A stretch of 64,000 bases of DNA from Ruminococcus_C sp963590855 (GCA_963590855.1 CAVAQT010000008.1:13165-77164), one strand, 5' to 3'; shown: positions 51,210-60,613, counted from the stretch's first letter. Translations and numbers: made by a program. Notes: a model not told the origin generated them from the sequence alone.

Positions 51210-54062
51210 ATGTTAGATAAAATCATTGTACGCGGTGCCAGGGCGAACAATTTGAATAATATCGACGTAGAGATTCCGCGGGACAAGCTGGTGGTCATGA
51301 CCGGATTGTCTGGATCCGGAAAGTCATCTCTGGCATTTGATACGATCTTTGCAGACGGCCAGCGCCGCTATATGGAGAGCCTATCCTCCTATGCCAGACA
51401 GTTTCTGGGACAGATGGAAAAGCCGGATGTGGACAGCATCGAAGGCCTTTCGCCGGCAATCTCCATCGACCAGAAAACTACCTCGAAAAACCCCCGCTCT
51501 ACAGTCGGAACAGTGACGGAGATCTATGATTACCTTCGACTGCTCTATGCCCGGATCGGCATACCGCATTGTCCCATTTGCGGAAGAGAGATCAAGCAGC
51601 AGTCTGTAGATGAGATCGTTGATCGAATCTTGGCATTGGATGAAGGAACAAAAATCCAGCTGCTTGCGCCAATTGTCCGCGGAAAAAAGGGTCAGCATTT
51701 GAAAGCGTTGGAAACGGCTAAGAAGTCCGGTTATGTTCGTGTTCGGGTAGACGGCAATCAATACGATCTGTCCGAACAGATCACTCTGGATAAAAATAAA
51801 AAGCATACCATTGAGATCATTGTCGATCGTCTGGTAGTAAAGCCGTCGATCCGTACCAGACTGACAGATAGTCTGGAGACGGTTTTGGGACTGACCGGCG
51901 GATTGGTTGTTGTGGATGTGATCGGGGGAGAAGAACTGCTCTTTTCCCAGAGCTATGCTTGCCCCGAGCATGGTGTATCTGTGGAAGAACTCACCCCCCG
52001 GATGTTTTCTTTTAACAATCCGTTTGGCGCTTGTCCGCACTGTACCGGACTGGGTGTGTTCCAGGAAATTGACCCGAAGCTGGTTGTTCCCAACCGCGAT
52101 CTGAGCATTCGGCAGGGGGCAATCAAGGCAGCAGGGTGGAACAGCCTGGATGATACCTCCATTGCAATGATGTACTATCAGGCAATCTCTGAAAAATACA
52201 ACATTTCCTTGGATGTTCCCGTAAAGGAACTGACCAAAGAGCAGCTGGATCTGTTCCTCTACGGCACAAAGGAGGAACCGCTGTTTTTGCATCGTACCAC
52301 AGCCGGCGGCAGAAGCGAGGGCTTCCGCGCACCGTTTGAGGGTGTTATTCCGAATCTGAAACGACGCTTTGCCGAAGGCAGCGAGTGGGCGAAAGACGAG
52401 ATCGGTGCGGTTATGAGCGATGTTGCGTGTCCGGTTTGCCACGGGAAACGATTGAAACCAGAAGTTCTGGCGGTTACAGTCGGCGGAAAAAATATCATTG
52501 AACTGACAGAATTGTCTGTCACAAAGGCACTGGCATTTTTCGACAATCTCGAACTGTCCGAACGGGAGCAGTTTATCGCTGCGAGAATTGTCAAAGAAAT
52601 CAAAGAACGCCTGGGATTCCTTAATAACGTGGGACTGGAATATCTGACACTGTCCCGAAATGCCGGAACGCTCTCCGGCGGAGAAAGCCAGCGTATTCGC
52701 CTGGCAACTCAGATCGGATCCTATCTGATGGGTGTCCTATATATTTTGGACGAGCCCAGCATCGGACTGCATCAACGTGATAACGATAAACTGATCGCAA
52801 CGCTAAAACGCCTGCGTGATCTCGGAAATACGCTGATCGTGGTAGAGCATGATGATGATACGATCCTGGCGGCAGACTATGTGGTAGACATCGGGCCTGG
52901 AGCAGGAATCCACGGCGGTAATGTTGTATACGCCGGAGATGTCAAAGGTCTGCTTGCCTGCAAGAAATCCATAACAGGGCAGTACCTCAGCGGTCAGCGG
53001 CAGATTCCCTTGCCATTGGAACGCCGCCCCGGAAACGGCAACTATCTGACCATTCACGGGGCACGGGAGCATAATCTGAAAAATATAGATGTAACAATCC
53101 CTCTGGGCGCGTTCACTTGTGTGACTGGCGTCTCTGGTTCCGGAAAGTCCTCTCTCGTCAATGAAATTCTGTATAAGTACCTTGCCGCAAAGCTAAACCG
53201 TGCTAGAACACGCCATGGTGATTTCGACGGCATGGAGGGAACGGAATATCTGGATAAGGTGATCGACATTGACCAGTCTCCCATTGGCAGAACGCCTCGC
53301 TCCAATCCTGCAACATACACCGGCGTTTTTACAGATATCCGTGACCTCTTCGCAAAAACAAATGACGCAAAGGCGAAAGGCTATACCGCAGGACGGTTTT
53401 CTTTCAATGTGAAAGGCGGACGCTGCGAAGCATGCCAGGGAGATGGTATCCTGCGTATTGAAATGCATTTTCTGCCGGATGTCTATGTGCCCTGTGAAGT
53501 CTGCAAGGGCAAGCGGTATAACCGGGAAACATTGGCAGTCGAGTATAAGGGCAAGTCGATTTATGACATTCTGGAAATGACAGTAGATGAAGGCGTTGTA
53601 TTCTTTGAGAACCATCCCAAAATCGCCAGAAAGCTGAAAACACTCCAGGAAGTCGGATTGGGCTATCTGAAAATCGGTCAGCCGGCGACAACGCTTTCCG
53701 GCGGTGAAGCACAGCGCGTCAAGCTCGCCACCGAACTTTCTAAGCGTCCAACCGGAAAAACCATCTATATTTTGGATGAGCCGACTACCGGACTGCATAC
53801 CGCCGATGTGCACCGCCTTATTGATGTGCTTCAAAAATTGACGGATACCGGAAACACAATTGTGGTGATCGAGCACAATCTGAACGTCATCAAAATGGCG
53901 GATTGGATCATTGATCTCGGCCCGGAGGGCGGAGACCGCGGCGGCACGGTTGTCATCAGCGGCACACCGGAGCAGGTTGCCGCCTGTGAAAATTCCTATA
54001 CGGGACAGTATCTGAAGCCCTATCTGACAAGCGCAGAAACAGCAAAACTGGCGGATTCCTAA
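51210..54062 (+). CDS. uvrA: excinuclease ABC subunit A
   Basis: The 950-residue ATPase finds DNA damage and loads UvrB. Two ABC modules have Walker A GLSGSGKSSLAF (about 31-42) and GVSGSGKSSLVN (about 640), with LSGGESQRI and LSGGEAQRV signatures. Zinc cysteines are in CPICGR, CPHCTG, CPVCHG and CEACQG...CEVCKG. uvrC is not in the window. Confidence 0.98.
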   Translation: MLDKIIVRGARANNLNNIDVEIPRDKLVVMTGLSGSGKSSLAFDTIFADGQRRYMESLSSYARQFLGQMEKPDVDSIEGLSPAISIDQKTTSKNPRSTVGTVTEIYDYLRLLYARIGIPHCPICGREIKQQSVDEIVDRILALDEGTKIQLLAPIVRGKKGQHLKALETAKKSGYVRVRVDGNQYDLSEQITLDKNKKHTIEIIVDRLVVKPSIRTRLTDSLETVLGLTGGLVVVDVIGGEELLFSQSYACPEHGVSVEELTPRMFSFNNPFGACPHCTGLGVFQEIDPKLVVPNRDLSIRQGAIKAAGWNSLDDTSIAMMYYQAISEKYNISLDVPVKELTKEQLDLFLYGTKEEPLFLHRTTAGGRSEGFRAPFEGVIPNLKRRFAEGSEWAKDEIGAVMSDVACPVCHGKRLKPEVLAVTVGGKNIIELTELSVTKALAFFDNLELSEREQFIAARIVKEIKERLGFLNNVGLEYLTLSRNAGTLSGGESQRIRLATQIGSYLMGVLYILDEPSIGLHQRDNDKLIATLKRLRDLGNTLIVVEHDDDTILAADYVVDIGPGAGIHGGNVVYAGDVKGLLACKKSITGQYLSGQRQIPLPLERRPGNGNYLTIHGAREHNLKNIDVTIPLGAFTCVTGVSGSGKSSLVNEILYKYLAAKLNRARTRHGDFDGMEGTEYLDKVIDIDQSPIGRTPRSNPATYTGVFTDIRDLFAKTNDAKAKGYTAGRFSFNVKGGRCEACQGDGILRIEMHFLPDVYVPCEVCKGKRYNRETLAVEYKGKSIYDILEMTVDEGVVFFENHPKIARKLKTLQEVGLGYLKIGQPATTLSGGEAQRVKLATELSKRPTGKTIYILDEPTTGLHTADVHRLIDVLQKLTDTGNTIVVIEHNLNVIKMADWIIDLGPEGGDRGGTVVISGTPEQVAACENSYTGQYLKPYLTSAETAKLADS

Positions 54063-54069
54063 AAAAAAC

Positions 54070-54109
54070 AGATTTTCCCACAATCAAATTTGGAGTTTTC
54101 GGAAAATCT
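54070..54109 (+). other. weak hairpin after uvrA
   Basis: AGATTTTCC at 54070-54078 pairs with GGAAAATCT at 54101-54109 across a 22-base loop, preceded by an A-run. There is no T-run on the + strand, so any terminator activity is doubtful. Confidence 0.35.
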
Positions 54110-54120
54110 TGCGGAAAAGC

Positions 54121-54149
54121 TTGCAAAAATTTGTGAAATGGTGTATAAT
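54121..54149 (+). promoter_or_regulatory. SigA-type promoter of pgk
   Basis: TTGCAA at 54121-54126 and TATAAT at 54144-54149 are 17 bases apart. A leader of about 100 bases follows, with a stem TGAAATGC/GCATTTCA at 54159-54182. Confidence 0.85.
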
Positions 54150-54254
54150 AAAACTGTATGAAATGCACCAAGCGGCATTTCAGAATATCTGTTAAATTAA
54201 AGGAAACATCGTCAATATTTACGGTGTAGCCTATCTCAGAAAGGATGTCAAACA

Positions 54255-55469
54255 ATGGCAGAGTTAAACAAAGTATCTGTAGACGATCTGAAAGTTACCG
54301 GTAAGCGCGTTCTGGTTCGCGTAGACTTCAACGTTCCGATGAAGGACGGCGTGATCACAAACGATAACCGTATCCAGGCTGCACTGCCGACCATCAACAA
54401 GCTGGTCAGCGAGGGCGCAAAGGTAATCCTGTGCTCTCACCTGGGTAAGCCGAAGAATGGCCCGGAAGAGAAGTTCTCTCTGAAGGCTGCTGCTGCTCGT
54501 CTGGCTGAACTGGTTTCCGCAAAGGTTACTTTTGTTCCGTCTGATGTTGTAGTAGATGATACCGTGAAGGCTGCTGTCGATAAGATGCAGAACGGCGAGA
54601 TCATTGTTCTGGAGAACACTCGTTTCCGCAAGGAAGAGACCAAGAACATCGAATCCTTCAGCAAGGATCTGGCTTCTATCGCAGATGCATTTGTAATGGA
54701 TGCATTCGGCAGTGCACACAGAGCACATTGCTCCACAGTCGGCGTAACAGATTATGTAAAGGAAACTGCTGTTGGTTATCTGATGCAGAAGGAGATCAAG
54801 TTCCTGGGCAATGCAGTTGAGAATCCGGTTCGTCCGTTCGTTGCAATTCTGGGCGGCGCAAAGGTTGCAGATAAGCTGAATGTTATCTCCAATCTGCTGG
54901 AAAAGTGCGATACACTGATTATCGGCGGCGGCATGGCTTACACCTTCCTGAAGGCACAGGGTCATGAAGTTGGTACTTCTCTGGTAGACGACACCAAGAT
55001 CGATTACTGCAAGGAAATGCTGGAAAAGGCAAAGGCAAACGGCAAGACTCTGCTGCTGCCGGTTGACACCGTAACAGCTGCTGATTTCCCGAATCCGATC
55101 GATGCTGAGATCGAAGTTGTTACCTATGATTCCAGCGAGATCCCGGCAGACAGAATGGGTCTGGACATCGGCGAAAAGACACAGGCATTGTTTGCAGATG
55201 CAGTTAAGACTGCAAAGACCGTTGTATGGAATGGGCCGATGGGCGTATTCGAGAACCCGGTTCTGAGCAAGGGTACTGTTGCAGTTGCACAGGCTCTGGC
55301 AGATACCGATGCAACCACCATTATCGGCGGCGGCGACTCTGCGGCAGCAGTAATGCAGCTGGGCTTTGCTGACAAGATGAGCCACATCTCTACTGGCGGC
55401 GGCGCTTCTCTGGAATATCTGGAAGGCAAGGTACTGCCGGGCGTTGCAGCAATTGCAGATAAGGACTAA
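54255..55469 (+). CDS. pgk: phosphoglycerate kinase
   Basis: The 404-residue glycolytic kinase makes ATP from 1,3-bisphosphoglycerate. RVLVRVDFNVPM, LCSHLGKPK, ENTRFRKEE, GGAKVADKL and GGGDSAAAV are the standard substrate and nucleotide motifs. It heads the pgk-tpiA-gpmI set; no gap gene is alongside. Strong bias to AAG, CTG and GTT codons fits high expression. Confidence 0.98.
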   Translation: MAELNKVSVDDLKVTGKRVLVRVDFNVPMKDGVITNDNRIQAALPTINKLVSEGAKVILCSHLGKPKNGPEEKFSLKAAAARLAELVSAKVTFVPSDVVVDDTVKAAVDKMQNGEIIVLENTRFRKEETKNIESFSKDLASIADAFVMDAFGSAHRAHCSTVGVTDYVKETAVGYLMQKEIKFLGNAVENPVRPFVAILGGAKVADKLNVISNLLEKCDTLIIGGGMAYTFLKAQGHEVGTSLVDDTKIDYCKEMLEKAKANGKTLLLPVDTVTAADFPNPIDAEIEVVTYDSSEIPADRMGLDIGEKTQALFADAVKTAKTVVWNGPMGVFENPVLSKGTVAVAQALADTDATTIIGGGDSAAAVMQLGFADKMSHISTGGGASLEYLEGKVLPGVAAIADKD

Positions 55470-55484
55470 TTTTTAAAGCAGACA

Positions 55485-55521
55485 GGAGGATACTGTTTTC
55501 GACAGGCATCCTCCGTTTGTG
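55485..55521 (+). terminator. weak terminator or attenuator after pgk
   Basis: GGAGGAT at 55485-55491 pairs with ATCCTCC at 55508-55514, with an inner CTGT/ACAG stem, and a T/G-rich tail follows. It may lower expression of the genes beyond. Confidence 0.5.
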
Positions 55522-55545
55522 TTGTCTTGGGAAAGGATGATTCTC

Positions 55546-55755
55546 ATGAAAAAATGTGAATTGCAGAATTCTGTGAAAGAAGCGTTTCTGAACCCGGCAG
55601 CTGCATTTGCACTGGGTGCGTTCTGCGGTCTGGCGATCGGAATGCTCTGTATGCCTTTCTCCAAAGGCATCGTTATCGGCAGCCACAACGGCAGCAATAA
55701 CAAAGAATCCCACGAAGAGGGAGACTATATTACGGATGCAGAAGCATCTGAATAA
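55546..55755 (+). CDS. small single-pass membrane protein between pgk and tpiA
   Basis: The 69-residue protein has one hydrophobic helix (about 15-36, with AALGAFCGLAIGMLC-like small residues) and a polar acidic tail ending DYITDAEASE. AAAGGA lies seven bases before ATG 55546, and tpiA follows 19 bases after its stop, so it is a real, co-transcribed small gene. The family is not recognised. Confidence 0.65.
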   Translation: MKKCELQNSVKEAFLNPAAAFALGAFCGLAIGMLCMPFSKGIVIGSHNGSNNKESHEEGDYITDAEASE

Positions 55756-55774
55756 AAGAAAAGAGGAATTTGTC

Positions 55775-56542
55775 ATGAACAAGGCACTGAGAAAGGCAAT
55801 TATTGCCGGCAACTGGAAAATGAACAAGAACCGCAAGGAAGCTGCTGAGCTCATCAATGCTCTGAAGCCGATCGCAGCAGACAAGACCTGCGGCGTAATC
55901 ATCTGCGTACCGTTCACAAACCTGGAAACTGCTCTGTCTCTGACTGAGGGCACTAACATCGAAGTTGGCGCTGAGAACGTACACTTTGAGAAGAGCGGTG
56001 CATTCACCGGCGAGATCTCTGCGGATATGCTGACTGAAATGGGCGTAAAGTACGTTATCGTTGGTCACTCTGAGCGCAGACAGTACTTCGGCGAAACCGA
56101 TGAAACTGTAAACAAGCGTACCACTGCTGCAATCGAAGCTGGCATGACTGTTATCCTGTGCGTTGGCGAAACACTGGCTGAACGGGAACTGGGCATCACA
56201 GAAGAAGTTGTTGCAAAGCAGGTTAAGGTTGCTCTGCACGGTTTGACTGCTGACCAGGTAAAGAACATCGTAATCGCTTACGAGCCGGTATGGGCAATCG
56301 GTACTGGCAAGACTGCTACTGCAGAACAGGCTGAAGAAGTTTGCGCATTCATCCGCGCTACAGTTGCTTCTCTGTATGACAAGGCAATTGCAGACGGCAT
56401 GACCATCCAGTACGGTGGTTCTATGAACGAAAAGAACTGCGCAGAGCTGCTGGCAAAGGAAAACATCGACGGCGGTCTGATCGGCGGTGCTTCTCTGGTT
56501 GCTGAAAAGTTTGGCGTGCTGCTGACTGAGGCTTCCAAGTAA
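55775..56542 (+). CDS. tpiA: triosephosphate isomerase
   Basis: The 255-residue TIM barrel interconverts DHAP and GAP. AGNWKMNK holds the catalytic lysine, VIVGHSERRQYFGE the histidine, and AYEPVWAIGTGKTAT the glutamate. GAGGA is seven bases before ATG 55775; 56 upstream open codons overlap the small membrane gene and are excluded. Confidence 0.98.
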   Translation: MNKALRKAIIAGNWKMNKNRKEAAELINALKPIAADKTCGVIICVPFTNLETALSLTEGTNIEVGAENVHFEKSGAFTGEISADMLTEMGVKYVIVGHSERRQYFGETDETVNKRTTAAIEAGMTVILCVGETLAERELGITEEVVAKQVKVALHGLTADQVKNIVIAYEPVWAIGTGKTATAEQAEEVCAFIRATVASLYDKAIADGMTIQYGGSMNEKNCAELLAKENIDGGLIGGASLVAEKFGVLLTEASK

Positions 56543-56571
56543 TTTTTCACATACACAATTGGATATTATCG

Positions 56572-56619
56572 GGCAGCGCCGTACAGAGCCGTAAGGCGAA
56601 TGCACGGCGCTGCTTTTTT
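56572..56619 (+). terminator. terminator after tpiA, related to the ispG-downstream hairpin
   Basis: GCAGCGCCGT at 56573-56582 pairs with ACGGCGCTGC at 56604-56613, with an inner GCC-GTAA-GGC, then six T residues (56614-56619). The central TACAGAGCCGTAAGGC matches the hairpin at 28911. gpmI starts 20 bases later without a visible promoter, so readthrough is expected. Confidence 0.85.
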
Positions 56620-56639
56620 GAGGAAAAGGAGAATACAAC

Positions 56640-58157
56640 ATGAGTAAAAAACCTGTTGCATTGATTATCATGGACGGATTTGGCCATAATCCCAGCGATT
56701 ACGGCAATGCGATCCATGCAGCAAAAAAGCCGAACCTGGACAAATTCATGCAAGGGCCGAATACACTGATCGGTGCCAGCGGTTTGGACGTTGGTCTGCC
56801 GGATGGTCAGATGGGCAACTCTGAGGTTGGACACACCAACATTGGCGCAGGCCGTATCGTTTATCAGATGCTGGTAAAGATCACAAAGGATATCGAAGAT
56901 GGAAAGTTCTTTGAAAATCCGGCAATTTCTGCTGCAATGGATGCCTGCAAGGAAAAGGGAACTGCACTGCATCTCATGGGTCTGCTCTCTCCGGGCGGCG
57001 TTCACAGCCATATTTCTCACCTGTACGGACTGCTGGAAATGGCAAAGCGCAAGGGACTGTCTCAGGTATATGTTCATGCATTCCTGGATGGCCGTGATGA
57101 ACCGCCGGCATCTGCTGCGGGTTTCATGAAGGATGCTGTTGCAAAACTCAACGAGATCGGCGTAGGTAAGGTTGCAACTATCTCTGGTCGTTACTATGCA
57201 ATGGATCGTGACAATGCATGGGATCGTGTAGAAAAGGCATACGACGCAATCGTTCTGGGCGAAGGCGTACAGACAGATGCTGATCCGGTAAAGGCAATCG
57301 AGGACAGCTATGCAAATGATGTGACAGATGAATTTATGCTGCCCACCGTTCTGGATAAGAATGGCACTGTGAAGGAAGGCGACAGCATCGTATTCTTCAA
57401 CTTCCGCCCGGATCGTGCAAGACAGCTGACCCGTTGCTTTGTTGACCCGGATTTCAGCGGATTCGAGAGAAAGAACGGTTACTTCCCGGTACAGTTTGTC
57501 TGCATGGCACAGTATGACGCAGCAATGCCGAATGTTTCTGTTGCATATCCGCCGGAAGATCTGCATATGACTCTGGGTGAATACTTGAGCAAGTGCGGCA
57601 AGACACAGCTCCGTATCGCTGAAACACAGAAGTATGCACATGTTACATTCTTCTTCAACGGCGGCAGAGAGCAGACCTTTGACGGTGAAGACCGTATCCT
57701 GGTCAAGAGTCCTGATGTGCCCACATTCGATCTGAAGCCGGAAATGAGCGCATATGAAGTAACTGATAAGGTTGTTGAAGCAATCGATAGCGACAAGTAT
57801 GACGTTATCATTCTGAACTATGCGAACTGCGATATGGTTGGCCACACTGGCGTATTTGATGCTGCTGTTGCCGCCGTAGAGGCCGTTGATACTTGTGTTG
57901 GCCGTATGGTTGATGCCATCATGAAGAAGGGCGGTATTGCATTTATTACCGCCGATCACGGCAATGCGGATAAGATGCTGGAAGAGGACGGCACACCGTT
58001 CACCGCACACACCACCAATCCGGTTCCGTTTATTGTAGTTGGCAAGGATTGCAAGCTTCGTGAGGGTGGCGTACTGGCAGATATCGCTCCGACTATGCTG
58101 GAAGCAATGGAATTGCCGCAGCCGGAAGAAATGACTGGTAAGAGCTTGTTTGCATAA
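56640..58157 (+). CDS. gpmI: 2,3-bisphosphoglycerate-independent phosphoglycerate mutase
   Basis: The 505-residue manganese enzyme converts 3-PG to 2-PG. LIIMDGFG carries the first metal aspartate, GQMGNSEVGHTNIGAGR the nucleophilic serine near residue 60, and ITADHGNADKM and FTAHTTNPVPF further metal ligands. AAAGGAGAA precedes ATG 56640. Confidence 0.98.
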   Translation: MSKKPVALIIMDGFGHNPSDYGNAIHAAKKPNLDKFMQGPNTLIGASGLDVGLPDGQMGNSEVGHTNIGAGRIVYQMLVKITKDIEDGKFFENPAISAAMDACKEKGTALHLMGLLSPGGVHSHISHLYGLLEMAKRKGLSQVYVHAFLDGRDEPPASAAGFMKDAVAKLNEIGVGKVATISGRYYAMDRDNAWDRVEKAYDAIVLGEGVQTDADPVKAIEDSYANDVTDEFMLPTVLDKNGTVKEGDSIVFFNFRPDRARQLTRCFVDPDFSGFERKNGYFPVQFVCMAQYDAAMPNVSVAYPPEDLHMTLGEYLSKCGKTQLRIAETQKYAHVTFFFNGGREQTFDGEDRILVKSPDVPTFDLKPEMSAYEVTDKVVEAIDSDKYDVIILNYANCDMVGHTGVFDAAVAAVEAVDTCVGRMVDAIMKKGGIAFITADHGNADKMLEEDGTPFTAHTTNPVPFIVVGKDCKLREGGVLADIAPTMLEAMELPQPEEMTGKSLFA

Positions 58158-58184
58158 GTGTAAAGCATAGCTTTTCTGTAAAAT

Positions 58185-58234
58185 AAAAGAATGGCACACA
58201 TCTTGCAAAAAAACAAGATGTGTGCCATTCTTTT
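58185..58234. terminator. bidirectional terminator between gpmI and adh
   Basis: A perfect 21-bp stem (58185-58205 with 58214-58234) around an eight-base loop is flanked by A-runs and T-runs on both sides. It serves the two convergent genes. Confidence 0.95.
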
Positions 58235-58255
58235 ATGCATTTCTAATTGTTAAAA

Positions 58256-59467
58256 TCAGAAATCGATTTCTGTATCATAATAGCAAGCCTTCAGCAGCTT
58301 TTCCATTTCCTCCTGAGAGGGCTGGCGCGGATTAGAGCCGGTGCAGGCATCTGCAATGGCGTTCTTTGCCACCTCCGGCAGCTTTTCCAGGAATTCCTTC
58401 TCATCAATGATGGAGGTATCAGCCTTTATGCCGCTCTTACCGTAATTCTTGATGCCCTGAGGAATATCCAACTGATCGTTCATCGCACGCAGTTCAGCAA
58501 TCAGCGCATCGACCTTTGCTTCTGTTGTTGCTCCGGACAGTCCGATAAAGGATGCAATTTCTGCATATCGTTCAGCCGCTTCTGCATTCTTGGAATTGTA
58601 CTTGATAACCTTTGGCAGATACATGGCGTTTGCACAGCCGTGAATAATATGATCTCCGGTATAAGCCGCACCGGTCTTGTGTGCCATAGAGTGAACAATA
58701 CCCAGTAGCGCATTTGAGAAAGCCATACCAGCCAGGCACTGCGCATCATGCATTGCTGCACGCGCCTCCATGTCCCCATCATAAGACTTCTTCAAATTGT
58801 TGTGGATCATCTTGATCGCATGAAGCGCCAGGGGGTCAGTATAGTTGCAGTGCAGTGTAGAAACATATGCTTCAATGGCATGTGTCATGGCATCCATACC
58901 GGTATGTGCAACCAGCTTCTTCGGCATGGTTTCTGCCAACTCCGGATCTACGATCGCAACGTCCGGTGTGATGTTAAAGTCCGCCAGCGGATATTTGATG
59001 CCCTTGTGATAATCTGTGATGACAGAGAAAGCAGTCACTTCTGTCGCAGTACCGGAGGTAGACGGGATTGCGCAGAACTTTGCTTTTGTGCGCAGCGTGG
59101 GGAAGCTGAACGGCGTAATGATCTCTTCAAAAGTGGTGTTCGGATACTCATAGAATACCCACATCGCTTTTGCCGCATCGATCGGAGAACCGCCGCCCAT
59201 TGCCACGATCCAATCTGGTTCAAACTGACGCATAACTTCTGCGCCCTTCATGACTGTTTCAACAGACGGGTCGGGTTCAACACCTTCAAACAGCTGCACT
59301 TCCATGCCGGCTTCCTTTAAGTAAGCGACAGCCTTGTCCAAAAAGCCAAAACGCTTCATAGAACCGCCGCCGACAACGACAATGGCTTTTTTGCCGGTCA
59401 GTGTTTTCAAAGTTTCCAAAGAACCTGCGCCATGATATAAATCTCTTGGCAATGTAAATCTACCCAT
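58256..59467 (-). CDS. iron-containing alcohol dehydrogenase
   Basis: The 403-residue protein is a group III alcohol dehydrogenase. VVGGGSMKRFG and VAMGGGSPIDAAKAMWVFYE bind NAD(P); the metal set is in HTGMDAMTHAIEAYVS and HSMAHKTGAAY...HGCANA. It resembles clostridial AdhB/butanol dehydrogenases and the dehydrogenase half of AdhE, so a role in regenerating NAD during sugar fermentation is likely. Substrate is not certain. GGAGGT stands before its ATG on the minus strand. Confidence 0.93.
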   Translation of the reverse strand: MGRFTLPRDLYHGAGSLETLKTLTGKKAIVVVGGGSMKRFGFLDKAVAYLKEAGMEVQLFEGVEPDPSVETVMKGAEVMRQFEPDWIVAMGGGSPIDAAKAMWVFYEYPNTTFEEIITPFSFPTLRTKAKFCAIPSTSGTATEVTAFSVITDYHKGIKYPLADFNITPDVAIVDPELAETMPKKLVAHTGMDAMTHAIEAYVSTLHCNYTDPLALHAIKMIHNNLKKSYDGDMEARAAMHDAQCLAGMAFSNALLGIVHSMAHKTGAAYTGDHIIHGCANAMYLPKVIKYNSKNAEAAERYAEIASFIGLSGATTEAKVDALIAELRAMNDQLDIPQGIKNYGKSGIKADTSIIDEKEFLEKLPEVAKNAIADACTGSNPRQPSQEEMEKLLKACYYDTEIDF

Positions 59468-59494
59468 GATACAAATACCTCCAGTTCACGATGT

Positions 59495-59510
59495 GTTTGC
59501 AGAAGCAAAC
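59495..59510 (-). other. hairpin in the adh leader
   Basis: GTTTGC and GCAAAC (59495-59500 and 59505-59510) form a perfect six-base stem with an AGAA loop close to the ribosome binding site. It is the clearest structure in a leader of about 120 bases. Confidence 0.4.
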
Positions 59511-59564
59511 TGCATTGCATTTTCATCTGTTTTAGAAACGGATACTTCTGGAAATTCGTGAGAT

Positions 59565-59578
59565 TGTGCATATGTACA
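59565..59578. promoter_or_regulatory. near-palindrome just after the adh start point, candidate operator
   Basis: TGTGCATATGTACA is palindromic except for one mismatched pair and lies at about +8 to +21 of the adh transcript. It does not match the Rex consensus. Which regulator would use it is unknown. Confidence 0.3.
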
Positions 59579-59592
59579 CGATTTCCACCTAT

Positions 59593-59621
59593 ATTATAAT
59601 CCTATTTCGTCAAAATGTAAA
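59593..59621 (-). promoter_or_regulatory. SigA-type promoter of adh
   Basis: On the minus strand TTTACA (59621 down to 59616) and TATAAT (59598 down to 59593) are separated by 17 bases. It lies downstream of the araC gene, so adh has its own transcript. Confidence 0.8.
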
Positions 59622-59652
59622 GATGTATCTGCGTAAATAGTCTGTGAATATG

Positions 59653-60519
59653 TTAATCGGGAGATGCAAAGCGGTATTGCAGCGGAGAAAACCCTGTTTG
59701 TTTGCGAAAGACGCGATTAAAATAGCTGACATTTTCATAGCCGCAAGCAAATGCAATTTCTAAAACGGTTTCATCCGTTTCTAAAAGTAAGGATTGTGCT
59801 TTTTCGATGCGAACCGTATTCAGATATGCCGTAAAATTTTGTCCAGTGGCAATGCGAAAATACCGGGAGAAGTATTTTTCTGACATATGAAACTGTTCCG
59901 CCATGACAGTGATGGTCAGGGGAGAAGCATAATACTGCCGAATATATTGCAGCATTTCTTTGAGACGCTGACTTTTTTCACTTGGAGCATGTTGGACGGA
60001 GATCATCTGGTGCTGACAAAACATCTGCGCGATCATTTGTAGCAGGAGTGCTTTTACCATCAGTTCGTATCCAAAACTTTTCTGCTCGATTGTAATTTGA
60101 ATCTGATATAGTAGGCTATCGAGAAATTCACAGGGCATTTTGTGGTTCACTCGCGCCGGAAAGCGCTGTGTCCCTTGTATCATCTGTTCCAGATAAGCCT
60201 GTGATGCATCGCTTTCAGAAAAGGTGAGCGCCTGAAGCGGAAAAATTACAGTGCGATATACGAGTTGGTTGTCATCAGAAATGATGCGGTGTAGTTCTTC
60301 CTGATTGATGAAGAAGATATCACCTTCGTTTGCGGAAAAGGTTTCATTTCCGATAGTTACTTCTGCGTTGCCGCGAAGCACCTGCATGATCTCGATATTT
60401 CTGTGCCAGTGCAGAGGAAATTGAAAATGCTGTATTCCTTCTGTTCGCGTGATAAAGCACTCCATGGGAAATTGTGGTGTTCCATGGCGTCTGGTTTCAT
60501 ATAGTTTTTGCTTTTCCAT
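59653..60519 (-). CDS. AraC-family transcriptional regulator with cupin sensor domain
   Basis: The 288-residue protein has an N-terminal cupin (HWHRNIEIMQVLRGNAEVTIG, residues about 35-75) and a C-terminal double helix-turn-helix (about 185-285) with MSEKYFSRYFRIATGQNF and IAFACGYENVSYFNRVFRKQTGFSP. The layout suits an activator sensing a sugar. It is divergent from the GH1 beta-glucosidase gene, its probable target. AAGGAG stands eight bases from the ATG at 60519; another ATG at 60525 is too close. Confidence 0.9.
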   Translation of the reverse strand: MEKQKLYETRRHGTPQFPMECFITRTEGIQHFQFPLHWHRNIEIMQVLRGNAEVTIGNETFSANEGDIFFINQEELHRIISDDNQLVYRTVIFPLQALTFSESDASQAYLEQMIQGTQRFPARVNHKMPCEFLDSLLYQIQITIEQKSFGYELMVKALLLQMIAQMFCQHQMISVQHAPSEKSQRLKEMLQYIRQYYASPLTITVMAEQFHMSEKYFSRYFRIATGQNFTAYLNTVRIEKAQSLLLETDETVLEIAFACGYENVSYFNRVFRKQTGFSPLQYRFASPD

Positions 60520-60613
60520 GGGCATTTCTCCTTGTTTGATGTGCCATTTGCTGTGTCATATGAATCACAAGATCATAATGTAGAAAAAGTGCAAGAATCT
60601 GAGGATATAGTGC

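Noticed and set aside
56547..58208. 553-codon ORF antisense to gpmI
   Set aside because: It covers the catalytic regions of gpmI on the opposite strand and has no start signal.
58185..58234. long perfect inverted repeat considered as an insertion-sequence end
   Set aside because: It is a single hairpin with an eight-base loop and A/T runs between convergent genes, which is a bidirectional terminator.
59468..59652. Rex binding site at adh
   Set aside because: No match to TTGTTAA-N4-TTAACAA or close variants is present.
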